From positions 48,891,559-48,955,558 of the forward strand of contig OY979718.1 of NCBI GenBank assembly GCA_963855995.1: a DNA stretch of 64,000 nucleotides, given 5' to 3'. The stretch is from Muricea muricata. Lineage: Eukaryota > Cnidaria > Anthozoa > Malacalcyonacea > Plexauridae. Below, piece by piece: positions 53,101-64,000 of this stretch (positions are counted from its first letter, which is position 1; each line of letters opens with the position of its first letter). The notes under the pieces were generated by a model, which was given only the letters and a program-made list of their open reading frames with translations, was not told the origin of the DNA and ran no database searches. Made by a program: the position numbers and the translations under genes.

Positions 53101-56100
53101 AGTTTCAACCGAGATTCTTCTACAATGTTCCTTTTCCTTCATCAATTGACCTTGAGTAACTTTCGACTCAACAACCTAGTACGAGATAGATATACCGATG
53201 TTCGACGCACACTTTATCTAAATTCCGCCTGTTCTACAACGGTTTGTGTGACATGCTATGTATGAACAAAGCATATATCAAGCTAATTCAATAAAGTTTG
53301 TCCGTCCAAAAGCGTAAACTGTAAACTATGAGCGCGCAAGGAGGGAGTGTTATTGCTTATTTAACCTCTAATCACGAAATTATTTCTTTGAAACAGCATC
53401 GAGGGCAAATAGAAAACTTTCGACGCCAAATTTACTTGTTCCAAAGGCAATTCCCTCAGTATCAGGGCCTAAATAAACAATAATCCATCACCCCTTGCGC
53501 CCTCATAGTTCACAGTTTACGTTTTTGGAAAAACAACCTTACTTGAAATAGCTGCATAGACATCTGCCAACATGAGAAGAATTCACATGATCAGTTTTAA
53601 CTGTCTTCCAGAAAATAAATTACTGGAAATTTTTCCAGTATGACAAACTAAGCAGGGAAATAGCAACAGTTTGCACGAACTGTAAGTACCCAGTTTAGTA
53701 GAGACTTGAGTCCTGCTTTGGCCTCTGCCATCGTGTGAATGTTGTTCCATCTGTACTTTGTTCTTTCCCCTGCATAAGTAATTTGTTATGTCTGTCAAAT
53801 ATTATATCGTACATACATAAAATAATCATCCAGTATAAAAATTTAATTGCGAATACCGAGTCGCTTCACACAAAAAACACAAATATATCGCACAAATAAA
53901 TCAAAAGATTTTAACCTTGTTCAGCGTCGATAATTTTTTGTTGTAGATCTGCTATTTGTGAACTCCTATAAATCAAGAAAAAAATTAAGAACTGATAATT
54001 AAGAACTGATAATTAATTTCTGCTATAGGTACTAGATTGGAAATACAACTATCGACTCCAGAATTATGCTTTCGTTTAAACATATTTTGCTATTACTATA
54101 CACCGCGGTAAACGACACAGGATCGTATCCTATTTCGCAGACAATGAACTTAGCCGCATTCAAGCCGGTCGATTTGGAAATACCAAATTTGTAACCCTCC
54201 CCTCCTGTATGCATCTACCTGACTTCCAATTCAATTTCCAAGGTTTGAATTTGTTTTTGTATCTGGGATATTTCATCATTTTTCGGCGACGTGTGTTCTC
54301 CAGCACCAAGTGACACCCTCTATGATAATGGAGACAAATGATGATAAAATTCTGAGCAGAGCCCGGATAAAAAATAATAAATTAATAATAGGCTACGGTG
54401 TTTTACTTTTTTTGAAGGTTCGTCTAATTTTTCTTGCATTCTTGTCTTGAGAGCTGAGATCTCTTGAGATAATGTTTTTCTGTCTTCAATTATCTCTCTC
54501 AATGCTTTTCGGGCTTCACTGGCGCTCACCATCAGCTCCACTTCGTGTGAAAGCCATGACTACAATGCAACATAAAATTCATTGAATATTCAATCTAGTA
54601 TTTGCTAGTTTATTAGTTTATTCATTATGCCCCTTTCCCCGTCTCCGCGGTTCCCACTGAAGTCAAAACATCGAGCCGTCAAAGTATAGATGTGCATCGG
54701 ATCGGAAGGTTTAAAATCCGGAATTTAGTACGTTTCTAAAGTCCGAATCCGATCCTGTCCTATCTGAAATAATCAAATCAGGTCCAATCTAAATACGCAG
54801 AAGCCTTGTCCTTTTGATCCGATCCGTAGAAAATCCTCAAAATGCCCGAAGACATGAAATCGTAATCATTCTAACATCTACGCTCAGTACGCTGTATAGA
54901 CGTATGTTTACTATGTTACTCAGCAGTGTAGGCAGCGCGGCGATTGGTATTTTCGTGCTCATTGACTGTAAATACAATGAATTCCTGAAGAAATGATAAT
55001 ATATTAAATGCAAATCGGATTATAATCTGACCCTATCCAATCCAACGATCAGACTACAAAACACCATTATCCGATCCGATGTTTTTAATCCGAATCGAGA
55101 TCCAAACGAATCTGATCGGATTTATTATGACCTTTTGATCTTATTAGCGCCGGCAGGAGGTGAAAGGGCGACAGAAAACGAGGGAGATATTTGTACCCTG
55201 TATTCAAAATCCGTGACATAATCTCGACTGCAAATATATGTCGTCATAATTTAGCATATATATCAAACCTTCATTCGTTCAAGAACGTTATCTGACTGCT
55301 TATTTTGGTGTTGTAAGGATTGGTTTCGTTTTTCAGATGCTTCTTTTTGCTTTGAGAGGGCGGCTTTCAGTCTTTTGTTCGCCGCCGCCGCCTAAGTAAG
55401 AAACGTCATAAAAAACGATCTGCAGTAAAGTACAGTACAACACAGTACAGCGAACTATTAAGTTATCTTATAATTTAATTTTGATATGCGGGTGGGGGGA
55501 TGCATTCATCACTATATACTTGGTACCAGGGTTGGTACTATTGTAAAGTAGCCCTGTATATTATTATAATTAATTATTTCTACAGCTAATTAAGCTAATT
55601 TAATAAAGATTGTCCTTCCAAAATCATAAACTGCAAACTATGAATTCGCAAGGGATGACGGGATATTGCTTATTTTCACCTCCAAACTCGAAATTATTTC
55701 TTTGAAACAGCATCGAGGGCACATAGAAAACTTACGACGGCAAATTTACTTGCTACAAAGGTAATTCCCTGAGTATCAGGGCCTAAACAAACAATAATCA
55801 TTCACCCCTTGCGCGCTAGTAGTTCACAGTTTACGCGTTGGACTAGACAAGCTTAATTGAAATAGCTGTACCAAATGTATTAATATCAAACCGTACTCAT
55901 TGTACAATTGTCGTGGAAATAACAGAATAATTATTTTGGATTGTAGCCGCAGTTACTGAGATCACCATGCAGCCAAGTTTGGAATGACGAAAGGTCATTT
56001 CTTAACTTCTGTCTTTTGAACGACAAGTGTGACGTCATTCTATAATGTACCAGGTGCTAACTGGATGTTAGCGAGCCCATACATTGTGTGTTGGATTGGC

Positions 56101-59100
56101 TGTTCCCAATGTTGTTCTGAAGTACTAAATATGCATACACTCAGGTAACTTGCAACTTCGCGTTTCGTAAATTTATTTGAAAATTCTCGCGAAATTTACC
56201 GTATTTTTACTTGAAATGTTAGCACGTCTTACTATCATTTCAAACCAGATAACTCACTGATCAAACGTTTGCTATATCAAACCCAAATATAGTTTAAAAA
56301 TTCTCGTTAATAATGTATGACACATTGTAGAATTAATATGATGTGTGGAGTATATATATTTTCAGTAACTATCTTAGTACCTAATACTGTAGCTACGACA
56401 TCTATTCCAGTTGTATTACCTCTTCTGTTTTACGACGTAAAACTGCTTGTTGTTTGAGATGAACAGATTCTAACTTTTTATATTCAAACTGTCTTTTCCT
56501 CCCCTATACAACATAAGTCAGCATATTTTAAACCACCTAAATTTACTGTATATAAATAAATATTCCCATCAATGTCAGTCTTTCACGAAAATCATTTCAA
56601 ACAAGACCATCCAGTATGAATAAAATCTTAGCGAGCAATTCAGTCCTTAAGATATCCAAGTTTATGTAAATGCCACTTTCATCCCAAGTTTATTTGGCTC
56701 GAATGAAACTTCGTCCAATATCGTACGTCCGCATTGACGTCATTATGAGGAAGGTCTATGCAGTGAACTCTATAAATACTGGAACAATAACTCCAGATAA
56801 AAACCCTACGTTTGGGTGAAGCCAAAATGGCGGCAACAACTACAAATGACGTAAACAGTCTTAGTACTATTTTCCCGAGGTATATTTGCTATTTTTAAAA
56901 AAGACTGTATAGCAAACTAAGTTATAAGTTCATAAGACATAAAATTACCTCTTAAATCAAAATAAAAATATCAAATACCGGTACGGTCATGGCTAAAGGG
57001 GATAGACGAGAGGTAGGTTTTCAAGATAGCGGCTGTTTTTCAATATTCTTAAAACGAGAACGAATCAACAATTATGCATTTATAACATTCCTAAATTGTG
57101 GTTAGGTTCAGGGGAAGGGTCAGGGTAAGCTTTAGGAATGTTATAAATGTCTGGTTGTTGATTCGTTCAAGTTTTAAGAATCTTGAAAAACAGCCGCCAT
57201 CTTGAAAACCTACCTCTCGTCTATCCCCTTTGGCCATGACCATATATATCGGTACATTCCCAGAAGAATGGTGTTATCCGCGCCGAGAGAAACAATAGAA
57301 AAGGACTGAACTTGATAACCTATTGATAACCAATTTGGCTTCAAAGATGGCGGCCAAGTTATCGTTCCAGTCTAATTTAGAGTTCACTGGGTCTACGTGA
57401 CAAAAGTATACCATCATGATAAACGATAATGCTTCCGACAATCAATACAACATATACACAAAGCATTTAAATTTTGGCAGGAACTTGACATAAAAGGCCT
57501 GCCATTATGCACAGGGTTTTTTGAAGAGATTATAGCTTGAGAGACGTCACTCCTCGAAATATATTTTATGCAAAGGTCTTTTTAACAAGACTTTACAAAC
57601 AAAAAACGATATTTCCCGTGATGTCGTTTTTTTTGTCCCGTGACCTATACTCATATATTTTCAGTTGCATTGTTTACATATTTAACATACCTGTTACTAA
57701 TCTCTTCCCCCCCCCCCCCCCGATTATTCAGCTGTGAATTGCTTATGGGCACCACGCTTAAATGATTTCAGAACATACTTGTTGTTTCAGTTGGTTGATT
57801 TCTTTATCTTTCTTCAGCTTCCATTGTCGAAATTTCTCTGCCTCCTCCTTCATTTGTCGCATCAGCTTCACCTTCAACTGTTTCATCCCCTATAGATAAT
57901 TTTGTCAAACAAATTCCAAGATAATATGTATACTGTTCCTATAGATTGTACATTCCATATACCTAAGTATCTACCAAGTTAAAACTAAGTTAAACCAACT
58001 TCGTTTAGCGAGTGAAAAACTTATCATGGATAGTAGAATTAGAGAATAATTTGACCCGTATTTTACAAAATCTATTTTTAGCAACAAAATAATTTAGAAA
58101 TTAAGACCAGACACAAGGTATAATTACAAAATGTACATTTACTGTACCTTGATTTCAGCGTCGAGTTTTGAGATTGTCTGATCACCTTGCTCTTTAGTTT
58201 TCTGTAACCTTTTGTATTCAATCTATTTACACGGAATTAAATTTGGAGCAATTTACAAGTGAACTTATAATATTTAAATAGATAACGCTGAAAACGAAAT
58301 AAAAATAAATAAAATCACCTGTTTTTTCTTATATTCAGAAAGTTGCGTCTCAAGTTCACGCAGTCTTTCTTTCTCTTTCCTACATATAGCAGCACAAATA
58401 TACAAAATTAAAGTATTTGATGTGGGATATGCAGCTGTAGTACACCAGGATATTTATTATGCAGCTATAGCTCTTCTAGCTTTCTGCGTGCTTTAAGACT
58501 CGATTGAGAACGCCGACGCATGAATTTCTTCATAACATCAGGGATAAAATATCAAACACTGAATACAATTGACCGCAACGAAAAAATGGCGGGTGTACAG
58601 TTTATTACAATGCATTGAGGTCGGAAACACTTTCAAAAAGCAAATTAACGTCTGTTGAAGGACAAGATTTATGTCGTTAGGTGTGTTACTTGGCATCTTT
58701 TTTCTCTGTCGTTTTTGCTCAATGCCTGCAATGTATCCCGCCATGTTTTTCGTTACGGTCAGTTGTATTCACTATTCATTGATAAATATTTGAGTACAAT
58801 ATTTAATCATGCTAAGATGAAGTTATGTTCAATTAATATGACTTACTTCAAAGATGAAGGATTCGCTTTCTTTGCATTTAAAGCAGAATTTAACTCGGCT
58901 TTCTCCTTCTCCAGCTTCTCTATCATATGCTCAAGATCTTTGACAGTCATCTGAAGTAAATACAACAACGATCGGATATATACAGGAAAGAGTTCTGACA
59001 AAAAAAAACAGTTTTTGGGCATGCTTGTTCGTCAGGGCATAAATTTATGCATTTGTGAATTTCATGCATTTCGAAAAGTATAAAATCAAATTGTACCACG

Positions 59101-62100
59101 CGCGTGTTTGCGCGTATATGTGTACCTCATGTTGTTTCTTCATAAATACAATACGTTCATTATCAACCATCTTGCTGGCGATTTCCTCCTTCATGGCTAA
59201 CGCGTTAGTCAATTCTTGTAGCTGTTTACATAGTTCTGCTTTTCGCAGCGCATGTTGAACAGCAAATGAACTATTAGCAATTTCTGGGTGTTCAGAATAG
59301 TCCCCGTCCAAAGATTTTTGTTCCTGAAAAAAAACTAAGCAAGTTATCTATAGCAACGAAAATGAAGATATGCAGCCATTCAAATAAGAGACAACTCTTG
59401 TTCCAGGTTGTTCTTACAATGCATCTATGTGCTTTTATATATGTACTGATCAACATATTTGTATCTGATAACACAAAATATAATTCTATTACTGTACGAA
59501 TTAACGAGTCAAACAGTATTGGCCTTCTTGACACCAATGTTTTAATTCTGCGAGTGTGTCGTCAAATTTTAGATACCCACATATGCAGATAAATTGTATG
59601 TAAACGCATGTAAAGTCTGGTTGTGTGGATATGGTATATCGCAAACTGGTAGAAAGAAGATTTTAGGTTTTGTAAGCAAAGATTAAATAGTCAAAGGAAT
59701 GTATAAAAGAACAAAATTCACCTCTGGTGCAATTGATGCTGACGCGTTGGCACCCTCCTCCTGTAAGATTAACGATTACTAAACTGTCAACTCGACTATT
59801 CCCGCGGTACCTCATTGGGGGAAGGGGTGGAAAATATGATCGACTGTCCAATTTTTGTAATCAAATTAAACACGTAGGGTAATTTAGTAATTAAATTTAA
59901 TTGTCGACCAAAAACTCGCGTGCCCCCCCCCCCCACCTTATTCTAAATATTTCACCTAAATAATACAGTCAAACGAACTTACATCCATTTCTTCAATTTT
60001 TATTTGAATATGTTTAACCATATCAATACTCTCTATATTTTCTTTATCTTCATCAAAATTAAATGAGATATCAAGACCACGAGATCTGTGAAAAAATGAG
60101 TAATGAAAACAATAAACGGCTAGAGTGCAGTTTAGCGGACACCAGTATGCCGCTGAAAGTGTTTGTAGGGATTGCAGGCTCACGTTAAGTATCTTTTTGC
60201 GGGAAAATACAAACTTTATTAAGAATAATATGCTAGAAATGACAATTAAACAAAAATGATGTACATTTTATTTCATTTATTCACTATATATTTATTCACA
60301 TTATATTTTTAGGTGTTGGGTCAGGGTTAGGGGTTAGGGTTAGGTTCAATATTTTATTTTGTAGTAGAAAGTCCCTTAAATCGTGCTCATCGCTGCAAAT
60401 TTTAACTATGTCTTCGAAAACGAGTGGCATTTTAAAGTGCTAACTTAAATTTCCCGCCAAAAATGCCTTAGCGAGCCAGCGTTATTTAGAAAACAAAAAG
60501 CGGCAAGTTGGTGTCCGCTAAACTGCACTAGCCCCCAATAAACGAAAGAACTCACTACCCAAAACAACAAAACAGACTTCGACGTCTCGAGCGAAGGCTA
60601 CAATTAAAGCATATTTTCCACTAGCTGAGGATACTTAGTTAGTCGCCAAACAATCACCGTCGTTGCTGAATTATTGTTTTCCCTTCACGTCGCACGAACA
60701 ATTCGTCCAGTGAACAATAGACTTAACTTCCCGACCAAGGGCCTTCGCTCGAAACATCGAATTCTCTAAAATTTTATCCTTTCAGATAGTGAAAGGACCT
60801 GTCTCCTTCTTGTACATGAAATAAAAACACTAGCACCAACACAATTCGAATCAATTCCACCAGTTGGTATCTTAATCGTTGCATTCATCAATCATTTGTA
60901 TAATATTAAATTTCCAACTAACTGTATTTTTTCTTTCAGTTGCTCAGCTTTTTGCTTAAGTTTGTCTTTTGACATTTCAATCTAAAAATATAGAATTATG
61001 CAGGGTAAAGCCCGTTTTCCACTTCACCCCTGCCGTAGCGAAATGTAGCGTTATTCTATTGTGTCCATATCATTAGTTCTGCCTGAGTGTCCACGAAACA
61101 ATGAAATACGCTACGTTTCGCTACGATTCGGCTGAAGTGGCAAACGACTTAAGATTATTGGGAAGCGCTCACTAAGTAATGTCAACGTTGTAATCACAGT
61201 TTCTTGACAATAATGACGGTCCAGTCAGTTAGATCCAGTCAGGAAAACGCACAGATGAGTGACTTACTATCATGACTTTCTCGTACAAAGCTGTTGCCTG
61301 GTCAAAAGCATCATGAAGCTCCGTAGTCAAACGTTCATTCTCCGTCTAAAGTGTACGTAAATAATGAGGTTAAACATCACCGGAACCCAGTTTACGGTCA
61401 TGTTCGGTAGCATGAAATGCATTTCCGACACTGGATAATGACACAATGTCAAGCTGCTTTTGCTCCAGATCTTTCGTTAACTTAGAGGCTTGAATTCTGC
61501 CAGCATGATGGAGAGTGTGATATCTTACCTCGAGATGTTTATTTCTCTCAAATAACTCGTGCATATCAGGGTTCATTGCTGGACCACTAATAAAAACATA
61601 CAGTAATTTGTACTAATACTTAATATGTGTTACTATATTTTATATTCTGCATGATAAATAAAGAGCAAGACAAAATAAAACAAATATTAAAGTATCAAGT
61701 CATTCTGGTTTTAATTGAGTGATATATAGCTGAACATTAGAAAATTACCTTTCACCTTCCTTCTGGATGAACTGACCTTCCAGGAGCTGCAACTGGAGCA
61801 TTTGAACCTGAAATGTATTAAGCACCGTCACAAATCACGGCAGTTGCAGCTAGATGCTGATTTTATAGGCAGCCTAGCTGGAATAAACTGCAGTCATATA
61901 CCGGTAACATTATGTAATAAAGCTGTTTTAAATATACTCTAGTCTTCTGCATCATCGATTTCGTTTGAAATCCATACATTGTTTTCTTACAGTCACTTTT
62001 GAAGCCAGAAAAATGTAACGTCAGTGTAAACCAGGTTTGGCAGATTATCTGATTAAACTTAAGTCAAACAATCATTGGTGCCATCAAGGAGACGAAAGGC

Positions 62101-63515
62101 AAATACAAAGAAAAACAAAGAGTATCGTTAAAAATTTTGGCTTATTTATTCGGAGGATCTACCAACCCTGGCATCCACAAACAGACCTGTTGCTTTGTGC
62201 TTTAGCATGCCTCCTTAACTATTGCATACCTGTTGCCTTAATTTCGAGAGCTCTGCTGCAGCTGGATCGCGATTTATCACTGGCTTATTCTTGATCTTTC
62301 TTGCTCGATCAGCATATTTTAGCGTGTTATGTGTTTCCTCCATATTACTGTCTGCCGGGCTAACACAAGCCACCATCACGGTATTACTGTTGCCACCCAG
62401 AGAATCTGAAATTGAAGTGTAAATGATAATTTGTATAGTACTTAATTGAATCAAGGGATATTTTACTTTTTTATGATATAATCGCGTAAAATGCATTATT
62501 ATATCAAAAAATTTCGATCATTTCGGAAAATGTGCGTGAACGTAATTTAAAAAAAGAGTAAGATTTTGGTAGTCAGGTGGTGAATCATGGCACATACTGT
62601 AACTGTATATAAAAAACGACGTCAACAATATAACCGGATGATCATAAATACATGTCGCTTTACAGGATTTTTATTTTATTAATTTTTTTTTGTTTTTATT
62701 CAGCTTAGCTGCAGGGGCAGTGTCACCAAAACAGCGCGAGCCAATTACTGTGGGCCCGTATTACCTATCCCACCCTGTCAACTTTCCCTGTGGGAGGAAA
62801 CCGGAGTACCTAGAGAAAACCCACGACTTTTGGCAGAGCGTTGACTATACTCTTTTCACATGAGGCATGGCGTATGTAACGAGTAAATGTGTTGGATGTT
62901 ATTTTGCCTAAAACTGATACGCAGAAATAATGGCGTGAACATTCCTGGCCATGCGCCAGAATGACAATCGCACGCGACGTACGGGCAAATCATCTATCAT
63001 GTGAACAGGCCTTAAATGCTACTTACGATACTGTAGGTAGAAGTCAACTACATAGCACGGTTACAACCTACCTTGAAGGAGCCGGGTAAGCTTCGAATCG
63101 CGATAAGGCACATGCGCATGCGCCTTCCTCTGTTCGTCACCCAAGGCACTGATTACATTTCCCAAAGCGAGCAGTCCTTTGTTAATGTTAACACCTAAAA
63201 TTAGGATAAAACATTACAAAAGTGTCTGGTGCGGAACCCTTGTTTTCAGTTCCTATCACATTATAGAGGAGTCTGGTGCGGGACCATGGTTTTCAGCTCC
63301 TACCACATTATAGAGGTGTCTGGTAAAAAATCCATTTGGTGCACCGGCCTCTATACACACAGTTGTGCTCCTTTTTTTCCTTTAAGTTAACGGTCGATTT
63401 TAATGCATTGTAACTGTATTTACCTTCTTTGAATCTTTCACCAGTTGCCTGAGTTTTCTTAGCTTTTTCTGACCCAGCTAGATCTACTAGATGAAATTTA
63501 GCCCTCTTGAAATCT
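46779..63515 (-). CDS. KIF4: KIF4-type chromokinesin, 5'-partial gene (29 exons)
   Basis: Plus-end-directed kinesin-4 motor that in animals acts on mitotic chromosomes and the central spindle. Exons in gene order: 63424-63515, 63072-63194, 62230-62405, 61749-61807, 61529-61586, 61268-61345, 60923-60981, 59983-60085, 59722-59760, 59126-59323, 58847-58950, 58319-58379, 58148-58222, 57779-57889, 56420-56503, 55269-55391, 54407-54559, 54219-54319, 53916-53965, 53690-53769, 53086-53175, 52515-52607, 51776-51829, 51607-51663, 50283-50360, 49358-49528, 48515-48631, 47901-47931, 46779-47143. All junction phases agree, giving about 990 codons to the stop. The N-terminal 230-240 residues of the motor (P-loop, switch I) lie past the right edge, so the full protein would be near 1,230 aa, the usual KIF4 length. 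Conserved landmarks: [55 protein letters not shown] and a C-terminal cysteine-rich domain. Confidence 0.93.
47434..47662. mobile_element. palindromic MITE, TTCTTGGGTTTC ends (copy 2)
   Basis: Same family as 13672-13899: TTCTTGGGTTTC / GAAACCCAAGAA ends with TA adjacent to each, GGGGTCAGCCC / GGAGTTGACCCC inside, and TTTATGACGTCACGTGAAAC. Lies in the last kinesin intron. Confidence 0.85.
47901..47931 (-). CDS. kinesin 31-bp exon
   Basis: [10 protein letters not shown] between acceptor CTTTTTAG and donor GTGGGT. Its exit phase is required to join the CRD exon to the last exon, which supports its reality. Confidence 0.7.
48515..48631 (-). CDS. kinesin cysteine-rich domain exon
   Basis: Thirty-nine codons with nine cysteines: [32 protein letters not shown]. 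The CxCKGxCxxxxCxC start is the KIF4 cysteine-rich domain, reported to bind an iron-sulphur cluster and needed for chromatin/partner interactions. Acceptor TTTGCTGTAG; donor GTTTGT is weak but keeps phase with the 31-bp exon at 47901. Confidence 0.88.
49358..61807 (-). CDS. kinesin coiled-coil stalk and linker (23 exons)
   Basis: Long charged heptad region split over many short exons. Best-conserved pieces: [17 protein letters not shown] (59126-59323), [20 protein letters not shown] (57779-57889), [11 protein letters not shown]...VLRRKTEE (56420-56503), [20 protein letters not shown] (55269-55391), [20 protein letters not shown] (54407-54559) and [20 protein letters not shown] (53690-53769). 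The last exon (49358-49528) is acidic, then basic KKRKKKSS, a probable nuclear localisation signal. Confidence 0.9.
51014..51368. mobile_element. mariner-like MITE, TACAGGGTGTATAAAAA ends
   Basis: TA target duplication (51012-51013, 51369-51370). Ends TACAGGGTGTATAAAAA and TTTGATACACCCTGTA, followed by a nearly perfect foldback (CGGAGCCCATCTTTTGTG; TACTGAAGCTTATAG; GAAAGAG). Kinesin intron between the exons at 51607 and 50360. Confidence 0.9.
51890..52032. repeat. cluster of GACGGAT / ATCCGTC motifs
   Basis: At least seven ATCCGTC or GACGGA motifs in both directions within 140 bp, forming nested small palindromes. Kinesin intron between 52515 and 51829. Confidence 0.75.
53281..53554. mobile_element. 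CAGCTATTTCA...GCGTAAACTG element (copy 2)
   Basis: Left end AGCTAATTCAATAAAGTTTG then AAGCGTAAACTGTAAACTAT; right end mirrors it and terminates in TTACTTGAAATAGCTG. Same internal GCATCGAGGGCAAATAGAAA block as copy 3. Kinesin intron. Confidence 0.82.
55584..55868. mobile_element. CAGCTATTTCA...GCGTAAACTG element (copy 3)
   Basis: Shares the whole length with copy 2 (GAAATTATTTCTTTGAAACA, GCATCGAGGGCACATAGAAA, TCCCTGAGTATCAGGGCCTA). Kinesin intron between 56420 and 55391. Confidence 0.85.
56761..57389. mobile_element. hAT-type MITE (copy 2) with nested insertion
   Basis: Same ends as 11333-11687 (CAGTGAACTCTATAAATACT; AGAGTTCACTG). Flanks ggtctatg / ggtctacg are an 8-bp duplication with one change. 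Its middle is split by the 257-bp element at 56985-57241. Kinesin intron. Confidence 0.9.
56985..57241. mobile_element. nested foldback, GGTCATGGC ends, G-rich loop
   Basis: GGTCATGGCTAAAGGGGATA and its mirror TATCCCCTTTGGCCATGACC, long inner arms (AGAGGTAGGTTTTCAAGAT; TTTATAACATTCCTAAA), and a loop GGTTAGGTTCAGGGGAAGGG. TACCGGTAC / TATCGGTAC nearby mark a duplication of about 9 bp. Ends match the 10875-11320 element. Confidence 0.88.
60119..60535. mobile_element. 9-bp-TSD MITE with CTAG-TGCAGTTTAGCGG ends
   Basis: Perfect 9-bp duplication CAATAAACG at 60110-60118 and 60536-60544. Ends GCTAGAGTGCAGTTTAGCGG and the mirror CCGCTAAACTGCACTAGC. A TTAGGGGTTAGGGTTAGG tract lies at 60326-60345. Kinesin intron between exons 60923 and 60085. 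Confidence 0.9.
62230..63515 (-). CDS. kinesin motor domain, C-terminal third (three exons)
   Basis: Exon 63424-63515 has switch [22 protein letters not shown]. Exon 63072-63194 has [20 protein letters not shown] and [11 protein letters not shown]. Exon 62230-62405 has [35 protein letters not shown], which is the end of the motor and the neck. The EKxKKTxAxGxRFKEGVNIN signature favours the kinesin-4 (KIF4) group over others. Confidence 0.95.
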
Positions 63516-64000
63516 CTAAAAAACAATACCCCAGTGGGAAAATGGTTCTCGTTAAATATTAAACGACAGTCTAACATTAGTTTAGGGACTGAGTTTACTT
63601 ATTAGTCTCAGTTTCAACCATAACTAATCGTTTAACCCACTTTAAAATCATATTTGAAAGTCGAATGAACGTCGTAATTTATGAAACATGAATGCATGGA
63701 CTTGAATGACGTATATATGCCATGAATGCATAAGCGATGAATTGTGCGAGGTATGTGAATGCATTTAACAAAGGTAGCGAGATTTGTGATTTTGTTTGTT
63801 TAAATATACTGGATATTCTAAACCTAAAAATCAAACATTATTTTGTTATGACACATTCTGAGGAGGAAACTGCGGTATATGTATACTGGGGGTTATTAAT
63901 GCTTATTAATATACTTGTCCAGTAATTTATGGTAGGAAAAATTCGTAAGCAAAGCATGTGCTTATAAAACGATGTGGCAGCTGGAGAAAATCAATATTGT
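63516..64000. other. right edge, kinesin intron
   Basis: Upstream of the first visible kinesin exon in gene sense. No exon of the preceding part of the motor (SSRSH / switch I region) was found, so the intron runs past the window. Confidence 0.5.

Noticed and set aside
53543..53563. In-frame 21-bp microexon (MSMQLFQ) in the kinesin gene
   Set aside because: The exons before and after it join directly in the same phase and match the expected KIF4 spacing better without it. Its last bases and donor are the end of a MITE also seen at 55584-55868.
61370..61576. Read-through extension of the kinesin exon at 61529 ([14 protein letters not shown])
   Set aside because: It looks coiled-coil-like, but a good GTAAGA donor at 61528 joins in phase to the exon at 61345, giving the expected KIF4 order; the extension runs into a stop.

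Overview
The window is eukaryotic and animal. It is AT-rich, has intron-split genes with GT/AG junctions, and is crowded with short inverted-repeat transposons. Gene families (astacin protease, secreted multi-Ig protein, KIF4-type chromokinesin) and retroelements (Penelope-like with GIY-YIG, BEL/Pao) point to an invertebrate metazoan. I lean towards a cnidarian, but that is inference from general resemblance and no single marker settles it.

Left part (0-9 kb): an astacin-family zinc metalloprotease gene on the minus strand. Five consecutive exons are readable (prodomain to the zinc motif); the 3' end lies outside the window. The intron that interrupts the zinc-binding motif holds two Penelope-like element (PLE) copies in the same orientation, alternating with three long (TA)n arrays. 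Both PLE copies carry a hammerhead-ribozyme-like motif near the 3' end. Upstream is a 1.9-kb structure with near-identical inverted arms of about 0.45-0.5 kb and a 15-bp tandem repeat.

9-24.6 kb: a small four-exon plus-strand gene of unknown function (about 195 aa, 12.2-17.4 kb) whose 4-kb third intron is almost wholly made of small transposons. It is followed by a repeat-rich stretch with a third PLE fragment and two mariner-like elements.

24.6-32 kb: an intronless 418-aa basic protein gene (minus), then a 1-kb TTAA-flanked element, then a decayed BEL/Pao retrotransposon broken by other insertions.

32-38.3 kb: a complete five-exon minus-strand gene for a secreted protein: signal peptide plus four Ig domains, all introns phase 1, TATA box upstream and poly(A) signal downstream.

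38.3-46.8 kb: no firm gene; several families of foldback elements, many shared with other parts of the window.

46.8-63.5 kb: a minus-strand KIF4-type chromokinesin in 29 exons that join in a single frame (about 990 codons) from the end of the motor domain, through the coiled coil, to the cysteine-rich domain and the stop codon. The first part of the motor lies beyond the right edge. Several introns carry target-site-duplicated MITEs. The main non-gene themes are the TA-PLE-TA-PLE-TA arrangement with ribozymes, and unrelated MITEs that all carry a telomere-like G-rich tract in the middle.
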